The notes beneath the pieces were generated by a model. That model saw only the letters and a program-made list of their open reading frames with translations, was not told the DNA's origin and did no database searches. A stretch of 29,060 nt of DNA from JBDZUZ01 sp040255445 (lineage in GTDB: Bacteria > Planctomycetota > Phycisphaerae > Phycisphaerales > UBA1924): positions 1 to 29,060 of the forward strand of contig JBDZUZ010000028.1 of the NCBI GenBank assembly GCA_040255445.1, written 5' to 3'. Each line of letters begins with the position of its first letter. Positions within the stretch are counted from its first letter, which is position 1. Positions 7,701 through 15,056 of the stretch are shown piece after piece. The position numbers were made by a program, and so were the translations under genes.

Positions 7701-8063
7701 ATGAACAAGAACGTTGGCAAAGACCTCCGCCGCAGCCGCCGCCGCGTCGGCATCCGCAAGCGGATCGCCGGCACCGCCGAGCGCCCGCGCCTCGCGATCT
7801 ACAAGTCGCTCAACCACATCTACGCCCAGATCATCAACGACCTCGAGGGCCGCACCCTCGCCGCCGCCAGCACCGTCGACGGCACGGTCAAGGACAGCAA
7901 GACCGGCAACTGCGCTGCGGCCCAGGCCGTCGGCACAGCCCTCGCCGAGAAGGCCAAGGCCGCCGGCATCACCCAGGTCGTCTTCGACCGCGGCGGCTTC
8001 AAGTTCCACGGCCGGGTCAAGGCCCTCGCCGAGGGCGCCCGCAAGGGCGGCCTGCAGTTCTAA
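7701..8063 (+). CDS. rplR: 50S ribosomal protein L18
   Basis: L18 binds 5S rRNA together with L5. The 120-residue product has RRVGIRKRIAGTAERPRLAI near the start, SLNHIYAQIINDLEGRTLAA in the middle and VVFDRGGFKFHGRVKALAEG near the end, all characteristic. Length is standard. It sits between L6 and S5 as usual. Confidence 0.97.
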   Translation: MNKNVGKDLRRSRRRVGIRKRIAGTAERPRLAIYKSLNHIYAQIINDLEGRTLAAASTVDGTVKDSKTGNCAAAQAVGTALAEKAKAAGITQVVFDRGGFKFHGRVKALAEGARKGGLQF

Positions 8064-8181
8064 GATCCAGACCGCCGGCCCCGGCCCGCGGTGACAGCCC
8101 GAGACTCAAAAACACATCCGCCCGCAGAGGGCACACCACTGACTGAGAAGGAGCCCCGCCCACGGGCGGAGCCGCGGAACC

Positions 8182-8925
8182 ATGCCTGAGATCCTTGACG
8201 AGACGAGCCATATCGAGTCCACCACCGTCAGCGTCGACCGAACCTCGGCGACGGTGAAGGGCGGCCGCCGCTTCAGCTTCGGCGCGCTGGTTGTCGTCGG
8301 CGACCGCCGCGGCAAGGTCGGCTTCGGCTACGGCAAGTCCAACGAAGTCCCCTCCGCCGTCGAGAAGGCGCAGAAGTTCGCCCGCCGCGAGATGACCAGC
8401 GTCCCGATGGTGGGCACCACCATCCCGCACCAGGTCGAGGGCAAGTTCGCCGCCAGCAAGGTCCGCCTCATCCCGGCCTCGCCCGGTACCGGCGTCGTCG
8501 CCGGCGGCACCGTCCGCGCCATCCTCGAGATGGCGGGCGTCACCGACTGCCTCACCAAGTGCTACGGCTCGACCAACAAGCGGAACATCGTCAAGGCGGT
8601 CTTCGACGGCCTGGCCCAGCTCCGCATGCCCGAGGTGATCGGCGAGCTCCGCGGCGCCGACCTGGGCACCATCGAGATCCAGGAGAAGATCGAGAAGAGC
8701 AAGCGGTTCATGCCCGCCCTCCCCAAGCGTGAGAAGATGCGCGCCCCCGTCAACACCATCGGCGACGATCGCCGCGGTGGTCGGGGCGGTCGCGGCGGCC
8801 GTGGTGGCCGCGGCGGCGGTGGGGGTGGTGGGGGTCGCGGCGGTGACCGCGGCGGCCCCCAGGGCGGTGGCGGTCAGCAGCAGGGCGGCGGCGAGGCCGC
8901 TCCCGCCGGCGAAGCCAAGGCCTGA
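8182..8925 (+). CDS. rpsE: 30S ribosomal protein S5 with Gly/Arg-rich tail
   Basis: S5 contributes to decoding fidelity and the mRNA entry channel. Residues about 15-80 form the double-stranded RNA-binding-like N-domain (GGRRFSFGALVVVGDRRGKV and GFGYGKSNEVPSAVEKA); the C-domain follows with PASPGTGVVAGGTVRAILEM. After about residue 194 the protein adds some 54 residues of RGG repeats and glycine runs (nucleotides 8761-8922). This makes 247 residues against about 165 normally. The tail resembles RNA-binding RGG boxes. A small GC hairpin lies between the AAGGAG at about 8149 and the start codon. Confidence 0.97.
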   Translation: MPEILDETSHIESTTVSVDRTSATVKGGRRFSFGALVVVGDRRGKVGFGYGKSNEVPSAVEKAQKFARREMTSVPMVGTTIPHQVEGKFAASKVRLIPASPGTGVVAGGTVRAILEMAGVTDCLTKCYGSTNKRNIVKAVFDGLAQLRMPEVIGELRGADLGTIEIQEKIEKSKRFMPALPKREKMRAPVNTIGDDRRGGRGGRGGRGGRGGGGGGGGRGGDRGGPQGGGGQQQGGGEAAPAGEAKA

Positions 8926-9031
8926 GCATCTTGAGGATTCCGGTCGGGATCGAACCCCCGGCCCGTATGAAGCACAATCCCGCCCGGTCGAACACGACCG
9001 CGGCGGCCTGAACGAGTCGGAGTGAACGGTC

Positions 9032-9628
9032 ATGATGATCCACGACATCACCGCCCTGGCGGGCAAGTACAAGAGCCGCAAGCGCGTCGGCCGCGGTGAA
9101 GGCAGCGGCCACGGCAAGCAGTCGGGCCGCGGCAACAAGGGCGCGGGCAGCCGCTCGGGCAACGCGGCCAAGAAGGCGTTCGAAGGCGGTCAGATGCCGT
9201 ACTTCCGCCGCCTGGCCAAGTTCGGCTTCACCAACGCTCAGTTCAAGACCCAGTTCTGGACTGTCAACTTGCTCGACATCGTGAACCACCCGAACTTCAA
9301 GAAGGGCGGCAAGGTCGATGCCCAGGCGCTGATCGATGCCGGCCTGGTCCGCGATACCAGCCGCGACCTCAAGATCCTCGGCCACATGGGCAAGGACGGC
9401 TCGCTCAAGGTCAAGCTCGATGTCGAAGCCAGCCGCGTCTCCGGTTCCGCCCGCAAGATGATCGAGGGCGCCGGCGGCAAGGTCAACGAGACCGGCACCC
9501 GTCGCGACATGGTCCGAGGCATCGACCGCAACTCCGACGACAAGAGCCCCAAGAATCTCACCAAGAAGCTCAAGCGGTCCAAGTCCGACGCCGCGAAGAA
9601 GGCGGCCGCGTCCTCCGACGAGGAGTGA
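9032..9628 (+). CDS. rplO: 50S ribosomal protein L15 with C-terminal extension
   Basis: L15 is a late assembly protein contacting many 23S rRNA helices. The N-terminal glycine/lysine-rich segment is typical (RVGRGEGSGHGKQSGRGNKG, residues about 18-37), followed by GGQMPYFRRLAKFGF. The globular part ends around residue 155. The product has 198 residues against about 145, with a charged Lys/Ser/Asp tail. Two consecutive ATG codons (9032, 9035) are possible starts. The rpmD (L30) gene that usually separates S5 and L15 is absent; only 106 bases lie between them. Confidence 0.96.
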   Translation: MMIHDITALAGKYKSRKRVGRGEGSGHGKQSGRGNKGAGSRSGNAAKKAFEGGQMPYFRRLAKFGFTNAQFKTQFWTVNLLDIVNHPNFKKGGKVDAQALIDAGLVRDTSRDLKILGHMGKDGSLKVKLDVEASRVSGSARKMIEGAGGKVNETGTRRDMVRGIDRNSDDKSPKNLTKKLKRSKSDAAKKAAASSDEE

Positions 9629-9660
9629 GCCACGGCCATCGCCGCCACATTGCAGCGATA

Positions 9661-9720
9661 GACTTCCGCCCGCGGACGACGACGCTCCCCCGAGCATCGG
9701 TCGACGCGGGCGGGTTTCAT
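9661..9720 (+). promoter_or_regulatory. Long hairpin in the rplO-secY gap
   Basis: CCGCCCGCG at 9666-9674 pairs perfectly with CGCGGGCGG at 9705-9713. Inside, GCTC (9684-9687) and GAGC (9692-9695) form a second small stem. GGGTTTCAT follows. The T-run is too short for a convincing terminator. It could attenuate transcription into secY or be a protein-binding leader; the function is a guess. Confidence 0.35.
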
Positions 9721-9796
9721 AGGTGAATCACTCGCCGCCGAGGTAGGACGCCACGCCGCGGCTCAGCCGTCGGCGCCGCCGAAGGAAAGATCCGGG

Positions 9797-11203
9797 ATGA
9801 TCCAGACGCTGGTCAATGTGTTCAAGGTCGCCGAGCTGAGGAGCAAGATCCTCTTCACGCTCGGCATGCTCGCGGTCTACCGCATCGGCTACTGGATCCC
9901 GCTCCCCGGCGTGAACCAGGAGCAGCTCGAAGAGTTCTTCCTGCAGGCGCAGAGCTCGGGCTCGGCCTTCAGCAAGGTCGCCAACTTCGTCGCCATCTTC
10001 TCGGGCGGCGCGTTCTCGCAGTCCACGATCTTCGGCCTGGGCATCATGCCGTACATCACGGCGAGCATCATCTTCCAGCTCCTGGCCACGGCGCTCCCGG
10101 GCCTCAAGAAGCTGCAGGAAGAAGGTGCCACCGGCCGGCAGAAGATCATGGAGTGGACGCGGTACGTCACCGTCGGCCTCTGCATCATCCAGGGTGTCGG
10201 CTGGCTGAGCTACATCACGAGCCAGGGCCTCGTGTACCCGCAGTGGAGCAACAACCCGCTGTGGTGGGTGATGGCGGTGGGGGCGATGACCGCCGGCACC
10301 GTGTTCCTCATGTGGCTGGGCGAGCAGATCGACAAGCACGGCATCGGTAACGGCGTGTCCATGATCATCATGGCCGGCATCCTCGCGGGCATGCCCCAGG
10401 CCGTGCAGTCCGTCTACGGCAACTTCGAGCCCGGCTCGAGCGACCCGGGCAAGATGGGCTGGATGGGCCTGATCATGCTCTTCTCGGGCTTCGTCGGCGT
10501 CATCGCCGGCGCCGTGATCATGACCGTCGCCCAGCGGCGCATCCCCATCCGTCAGGCGAAGCACACCCGCGGCCGCAAGGTCTACGGCGGGCAGAACAGC
10601 TTCCTCCCGCTCCGTGTGAACCACGGCGGCGTCATGCCGATCATCTTCGCCAGCTCGATCATGATCTTCCCCTCGGTCGCGTTCTCGCAGCTGCGGGCGA
10701 TGGCGACCGCCAACGCCGGCGGCGGCGGCCTCTGGGCCAACCTCGCCACCTTCCTCGACACAAACTTCCAGCCCGGCGGCTTCCTGTACATCCTCGCGTA
10801 CATCGCGATGGTCTACTTCTTCAGCTACTTCTGGATCTCGGTGCAGTTCAACCCCGAGGAGATGAGCAAGACCCTCAAGGAGCACGGCTCGTTCATCCCC
10901 GGCCTGCGGCCCGGCCCGCGCACGGCCGAGTACCTCGAAACCGTGATGAACCGCGTGACCTTCGTCGGCGCGGCCTTCCTCGCGGTCGTCGCGGTGCTGC
11001 CGACCGTGATCAACACGAGCCTGGGCATCTCCTACGCAGTCACGCAGTTCCTCGGCGGAACAGGCCTGCTCATCGTCGTATCGGTCTGTATGGACTTCCT
11101 CCAACGCGTCGAAGCGAACCTGCTGATGCGCAACTACTCGGGCTTCCTGGGTGGTGAAGACGGCAAGGGCCCGCGCTTCCGCGCCGGCGGCGGCGGGTTC
11201 TGA
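9797..11203 (+). CDS. secY: Preprotein translocase subunit SecY
   Basis: SecY is the channel of the Sec translocon in the cytoplasmic membrane, working with SecE, SecG and SecA. The 468-residue product starts with an amphipathic helix and first membrane segment (residues about 18-36), then shows the ten-helix pattern. The plug-region sequence FSGGAFSQSTIFGLGIMPYI follows helix 1. A conserved cytoplasmic loop has RRIPIRQAKHTRGRKVYGGQ, and the C-terminal helix pair precedes LLMRNYSGFLGG. The C-terminal tail ends with a short glycine run. It is the last gene of the spc part, after rplO as in E. coli. AAGGAAAG precedes the ATG. Confidence 0.98.
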   Translation: MIQTLVNVFKVAELRSKILFTLGMLAVYRIGYWIPLPGVNQEQLEEFFLQAQSSGSAFSKVANFVAIFSGGAFSQSTIFGLGIMPYITASIIFQLLATALPGLKKLQEEGATGRQKIMEWTRYVTVGLCIIQGVGWLSYITSQGLVYPQWSNNPLWWVMAVGAMTAGTVFLMWLGEQIDKHGIGNGVSMIIMAGILAGMPQAVQSVYGNFEPGSSDPGKMGWMGLIMLFSGFVGVIAGAVIMTVAQRRIPIRQAKHTRGRKVYGGQNSFLPLRVNHGGVMPIIFASSIMIFPSVAFSQLRAMATANAGGGGLWANLATFLDTNFQPGGFLYILAYIAMVYFFSYFWISVQFNPEEMSKTLKEHGSFIPGLRPGPRTAEYLETVMNRVTFVGAAFLAVVAVLPTVINTSLGISYAVTQFLGGTGLLIVVSVCMDFLQRVEANLLMRNYSGFLGGEDGKGPRFRAGGGGF

Positions 11204-11235
11204 TCGCGGCCGGCCCCGCGGAGGGTCCTGCGGCG

Positions 11236-12003
11236 ATGACGGTTCTAGTCGAGCAATTCCAGAAGGCCGGGCGCAACGCGTCCGGCCTTCTTTCTGCGCT
11301 CATCGCCGGCCTCCGCGCCGGGCACACAACCAGCGCGGTCGCGAGTCGCGCTCGTGAACTGCTCGCGCCACTCGATCTCGCTCCGGCGACAGATGACGAC
11401 AGCCCGTGGCTGTCGGTGAACATCAACGAGGAAGCCTGCCACGCACTCCCCGGCCCGCGTGTCATCCGCCCCGGCGACATCGTGACACTCGATCTGGCCG
11501 TGCGCACCGTCGGGCCCGACCCGGCCCCCGCCCCCGCCTTCGTCGATCTCGCCCGCACCGTGGTCGTCGGTCGAGACGCCAGCCGACGGCACGATCGCCA
11601 GCGACACGATCAATCGCGCCAGGCTCTCGCCGCGGCGACGCTCGCGGTGAATCGCGCTGTCCTCGCCGCCCTCCGTCCCGCCGGCCGCTGGTCCGATGCC
11701 GCCGCCGCGGGCGCGGCCGCCGCGGCCCGGCACAACTGCGTCCTCGCCCCCGGCTTCCCGGGCCACGGCATCGGGGCCGCTCTGCATCTGGCCCCCGTCG
11801 CCGGCTTCCATGGCGAAGCGGACTTTGAGCTCGAGCCGGGCCTGGCCTTCACGGTCGAGCCCATCCTGATCCCGGCGCCCGGCGCGGAGCTCATCACCCT
11901 GGCCGACGGCTGGACGGTTGTCACCGCCGACGGTCGCGATGCGGCCTTCGCGGAGTGGACCGTGCTCATCGGTGCGGACGGACCGCGGGTGATCGCATCG
12001 TGA
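11236..12003 (+). CDS. map: Divergent type I methionine aminopeptidase
   Basis: This enzyme removes the initiator methionine from nascent proteins. The product (255 residues) keeps what align as the dimetal ligands: D86 (in IVTLDLAV), D104 (in FVDLARTVVVG), H177 (in PGHGIG), E208 (in AFTVEPILI) and E240 (in FAEWTVLIG). The substrate-site histidines H69 (in NEEACHALPG) and H184 are also kept. The stretch between the two Asp ligands is about 7 residues longer than in E. coli MetAP, and the sequence around them is unusually diverged and alanine-rich. Placement between secY and infA is the usual place of map, but the normally adjacent adk is missing. Activity is likely, though unproven; a second map elsewhere is possible. 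Confidence 0.88.
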   Translation: MTVLVEQFQKAGRNASGLLSALIAGLRAGHTTSAVASRARELLAPLDLAPATDDDSPWLSVNINEEACHALPGPRVIRPGDIVTLDLAVRTVGPDPAPAPAFVDLARTVVVGRDASRRHDRQRHDQSRQALAAATLAVNRAVLAALRPAGRWSDAAAAGAAAAARHNCVLAPGFPGHGIGAALHLAPVAGFHGEADFELEPGLAFTVEPILIPAPGAELITLADGWTVVTADGRDAAFAEWTVLIGADGPRVIAS

Positions 12004-12228
12004 CCCCACCCGACCGACCGCTCGCCCCCCCAACCTGCTTCCCGCCGCCGCCCCATAGGGTCGCGGAAGCAACTTTTGCCCGCTCCAAGCCCAAGCCCCC
12101 GTGCCCGGTGGCCGCGGCGGACCTACCCTTCGGCCTTACATGTGAAGGCTCACCGCGGCGGGCAGGGTGCCCCGGGCAGGCGCCCAAAGTCGGGTGATTC
12201 GGCACGCCCGACGGGCGGATAGAGGTGT

Positions 12229-12453
12229 ATGGGCAAGCAGGACGATAAGTTCACGGTCGAAGGCACGGTCACAGAAGCGCTCCCGAACGCCATGTTCAGG
12301 GTGAAGCTCGCCAATCAGCAGGCAACCGAACTGCTGGCGTACGTCTCCGGGAAGATGCGGATGAACTACATCCGCATCCTGCCGGGCGACCGGGTGACCG
12401 TCGAGATCAGCCCGTACGACGTCTCCAAGGCCCGGATCACCTTCCGGCACTAA
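12229..12453 (+). CDS. infA: Translation initiation factor IF-1
   Basis: IF-1 occupies the A site of the 30S subunit during initiation. The 74-residue product is a single OB-fold (S1 domain) with GTVTEALPNAMFRVKLAN, the ISGKMRKNYIRI-like stretch VSGKMRMNYIRILPGD and the ending PYDVSKARITFR. Length matches the family (about 72). GAGGTG precedes the ATG. A 225-bp gap separates it from map and holds GC-rich inverted repeats but no clear promoter. Confidence 0.98.
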   Translation: MGKQDDKFTVEGTVTEALPNAMFRVKLANQQATELLAYVSGKMRMNYIRILPGDRVTVEISPYDVSKARITFRH

Positions 12454-12470
12454 GGCGGGCGTCCCCAACA

Positions 12471-12504
12471 TTGACATGACTTGACAGCGATGGGGGGCTA
12501 CTAT
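12471..12504 (+). promoter_or_regulatory. Possible promoter with tandem TTGACA before rpmJ
   Basis: Two perfect TTGACA hexamers lie at 12471-12476 and 12481-12486, and TACTAT is at 12499-12504. Spacings to TACTAT are 22 and 12 bases, neither ideal. The doubled consensus -35 hexamer in such GC-rich DNA, in a 214-bp gap before the rpmJ-rpsM-rpsK group, makes a promoter plausible. Confidence 0.35.
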
Positions 12505-12667
12505 CCCCTCCACGCCCAAGAGGCGGGCGGCGCTGTCGTTGAGCAGCCCGGGCCCGGGAGACCGGACCGATTCTGTAGCCGATCCGAAAGAGTTCAGGTG
12601 CAAGGCGACCGCCCCGGAGTTCATCCGGTGCGTCAAAGCCGAGCCCGCAGCAGCTAGAAGGTGTCTC

Positions 12668-12784
12668 GTGAAGGTCAAAGCCAGCGTCAAGCGCGTGTGC
12701 AGTGCCTGCCAGGTCGTTCGCCGCAAGGGGAAGGTCCGCGTGATCTGCAAGACCAACCCGAAGCACAAGCAGGTGCAGGGCTAA
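12668..12784 (+). CDS. rpmJ: 50S ribosomal protein L36
   Basis: L36 is the smallest large-subunit protein and stabilises 23S rRNA near the factor-binding site. The 38-residue product begins at GTG 12668 and matches the family along its full length. The zinc ligands C11, C14, C27 and H33 are all present (VCSAC, VICK, PKHKQ), so this is the zinc-binding form. Longer in-frame starts upstream (from 12539) would add unrelated residues. It heads the alpha-operon part: L36, S13, S11, RpoA, L17. Confidence 0.96.
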   Translation: MKVKASVKRVCSACQVVRRKGKVRVICKTNPKHKQVQG

Positions 12785-12834
12785 TCCAGGATTGAAAGAA
12801 CCCGCCGCTTCCGCGGCGATCGAGGAGATTCCTC

Positions 12835-13209
12835 TTGCCACGTATCGCTGGTATCGACGTTCCCGACCGTAAGAAGATGCTGTACGCCCTGCAGTACATC
12901 CACGGGATCGGCCCGAAGTTCGCGGCCGCCATCCTCGAGGAGGCGCAGGTCGACCCGAACCAGCGCGCCAACGAGGTCGACGAGCTCAAGCTCGCCCAGA
13001 TCAACGCCATCATCGACGCGAACTACCTCGTCGAGGGTGCGCTCCGTCGCCAGGTGAGCCAGAACGTCCAGCGCCTCAAGGACATCCGCTGCTACCGCGG
13101 CGATCGTCACCGTCGCGGCCTGCCGTGCCGCGGCCAGCGCACCCAGTCCAACGCGCGTACCCGCAAGGGCCGCAAGAAGACGGTCGCCGGCAAGAAGGGC
13201 GTCAAGTAA
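12835..13209 (+). CDS. rpsM: 30S ribosomal protein S13
   Basis: S13 in the 30S head contacts the P-site tRNA and bridges to the 50S subunit. The 124-residue product starts PRIAGIDVPDRKKMLYAL, has the HGIGPKFAAAIL helix-hairpin-helix and the signature CYRGDRHRRGLPCRGQRTQS, and ends in a basic tail. The start is TTG at 12835, with GAGGAGA at about 12822 as ribosome-binding site; no ATG gives the conserved N-terminus. Confidence 0.97.
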   Translation: MPRIAGIDVPDRKKMLYALQYIHGIGPKFAAAILEEAQVDPNQRANEVDELKLAQINAIIDANYLVEGALRRQVSQNVQRLKDIRCYRGDRHRRGLPCRGQRTQSNARTRKGRKKTVAGKKGVK

Positions 13210-13314
13210 TCAACACCGGTCGGCGGCCCGTTCGCGATGCGGGCGGCCCCCGGCCTTCAGGTTTCACATGCGGGGACGACCCAATCATGGGTCGGCGGAT
13301 CCGCGGAGGTTCAG

Positions 13315-13689
13315 ATGGCCAAGAAGGGCAAGGTTCGCAAGAACGTCACGCGCGGCGTCGTCCACGTCCGCGCCACCGGCAACAACACGATCGTCACCAT
13401 CACCGATCTCAACGGCGAGACGGTCTGCTGGGACTCGGCCGGCACCATCGGCTTCAAGGGCGCCCGCAAGGCGACGCCCTTCGCCGCGACCCGCGCTGCT
13501 GAGAACGCCGCCGGCAAGGCCCGCAAGATGGGCATGAGCGAAGTTGAGATCCGCATCAAGGGTTCTGGCGCCGGCCGCGAGAGCGCGGTCAACGGCTTGG
13601 TCGGCGCGGGCCTCCGCGTGACGGCGATCGAGGATCACACCCCGGTCCCGCACAACGGCTGCCGCCCCCGCAAGCGTCGCCGCGTCTGA
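13315..13689 (+). CDS. rpsK: 30S ribosomal protein S11
   Basis: S11 sits on the 30S platform and helps select tRNA. The 124-residue product has GVVHVRATGNNTIVTITDLN, AGTIGFKGARKATPFAA and the C-terminal signature GLRVTAIEDHTPVPHNGCRP. ATG 13315 follows GGAGG at about 13305; an open frame from 13237 has no S11 similarity before this ATG. The usual next gene, rpsD (S4), is absent: rpoA follows after a 178-bp gap. Confidence 0.97.
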   Translation: MAKKGKVRKNVTRGVVHVRATGNNTIVTITDLNGETVCWDSAGTIGFKGARKATPFAATRAAENAAGKARKMGMSEVEIRIKGSGAGRESAVNGLVGAGLRVTAIEDHTPVPHNGCRPRKRRRV

Positions 13690-13867
13690 TCCTCAGCTCT
13701 GGTTTCTTCCCCGCCGCGGCGCTCCCTCCGGATCGTCGCGGCGGCTGCATGGTTCACGAACGCACCCCGGAACAGAAGGGCCCGCGGCGCCCCGGCTCGC
13801 CGCTCATGCCCGTGATCCCGGATCGGTGCACTCGCTCTCGCGATAGCCGGAATTGGAAAGATTCACT

Positions 13868-14890
13868 ATGACGATGCGCTTGCGCTGGCGTGGCCTCGAG
13901 CTTCCCACCCGTGTGGTCGCCGACCCCAAGTTCACCAGCGACGTCTACGGCCGCTTCTCCGTCGAGCCCTTCGAGCACGGCTTCGGCACCACCGTCGGCA
14001 ACAGCCTGCGGCGCGTGCTGCTCTCGTCGCTCGAGGGCGCCGCGGTCTCCTCGATCAAGATCAAGGGCGCACAGCACGAGTTCAGCTCGCTGCCCGGCGT
14101 TATGGAAGATGTCACCGACATCGTCCTGAACGTCAAGAACCTGATCGTCAAGCTCGAGGGCGATGAGCCCAAGACCATGAAGCTCGCCGCCCGCGGCCCC
14201 GGCGAAGTCACCGCCGACATGATCCAGGCCGACACCGCCGTCACGATCCTCAACAAGGACCTCGTGCTCGCGACCCTCACCGACGCCGTCGACTTCGAGA
14301 TGGAGCTGAAGGTCACCAAGGGCCGCGGCTACGTCCCCGCTTCCGAGCAGTACAACAACGCCGAGGAGCAGGAGATCGGCGTCATCGCCGTCGACTCGAT
14401 CTACTCGCCCGTGCAGCGCGTCCGCTACAAGGTCGAGGAAACCCGCGTCGGTCAGAAGACCAACTACGACAAGCTGACCATGGAGATCTGGACCAACGGC
14501 ACCGTCGAGCCCGAGATGGCGCTCGTCGAGGCCGCCAAGATCCTCCGCAAGCACCTCAACCCCTTCGTCCAGTACTTCGAGATCGGCACCGAGCGCGTCT
14601 CCGAGGAGGCCGCCGCGGCCGCCAGCGTCGACGAGGAACTCATCCGCAAGCTCAACATGCCGATCAACGAGCTCGACCTGTCGGTCCGGGCCAGCAACTG
14701 CCTCGAGTCCGCCCGGATCGAGACCGTCGCCCAGCTCGTCTCGCAGTCCGAGGCCGACCTGCTCAAGCTGCGGTCCTTCGGCCGCACCTCGCTCCGCGAG
14801 GTCAAGCGCAAGCTGCAGGACATTGGCCTCGACCTGGGCTTCGCCCTCCCCGAGGGATTCCAGGTCGCCCCGACCGCTCTCCAGGGCTGA
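13868..14890 (+). CDS. rpoA: RNA polymerase subunit alpha
   Basis: The alpha dimer nucleates RNA polymerase assembly, and its C-terminal domain contacts UP elements and activators. The N-domain includes FSVEPFEHGFGTTVGNSLRR, the core dimer signature, and SSLEGAAVSSIKIKG. The C-domain (residues about 265-330) has ELDLSVRASNCLESARI. The Arg, Asn and Cys of SVRASNCL match the DNA-contact segment around R265 of E. coli. I chose ATG 13868 (340 residues); TTG 13853 is a possible longer start and ATG 13874 a shorter one. The 178-bp gap upstream has a GC-rich hairpin, CCGCGGCG pairing with CGTCGCGG (13710-13745). Confidence 0.97.
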   Translation: MTMRLRWRGLELPTRVVADPKFTSDVYGRFSVEPFEHGFGTTVGNSLRRVLLSSLEGAAVSSIKIKGAQHEFSSLPGVMEDVTDIVLNVKNLIVKLEGDEPKTMKLAARGPGEVTADMIQADTAVTILNKDLVLATLTDAVDFEMELKVTKGRGYVPASEQYNNAEEQEIGVIAVDSIYSPVQRVRYKVEETRVGQKTNYDKLTMEIWTNGTVEPEMALVEAAKILRKHLNPFVQYFEIGTERVSEEAAAAASVDEELIRKLNMPINELDLSVRASNCLESARIETVAQLVSQSEADLLKLRSFGRTSLREVKRKLQDIGLDLGFALPEGFQVAPTALQG

Positions 14891-14999
14891 TAACCGGCCC
14901 CGTTCCCAACGCCGCGGCCCGGCCGGAGCCGCGGCGGCCCGACCCCTTCCGGCCCCGAGGCAATCACCCGCAACCGCGGGAATCTCGGCGAGATACGCC

Positions 15000-15005
15000 T
15001 ATACT
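15000..15005 (+). promoter_or_regulatory. TATACT -10-like element before rplQ
   Basis: TATACT followed by CC lies 51 bases before the rplQ ATG in the 166-bp gap after rpoA. The same (C/G)TATACTCC string occurs at 15878 and 27985. No good -35 hexamer is visible. It suggests rplQ can be transcribed separately from rpoA. Confidence 0.45.
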
Positions 15006-15056
15006 CCCCGCCCCACGCGTGATGCCTGGGGCAGGATCGATCCCGGAGTTTGAGTC

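Noticed and set aside
14911..14935. Inverted GCCGCGGC repeat after rpoA as a terminator
   Set aside because: There is a stem but no T-run, and rplQ follows on the same strand.
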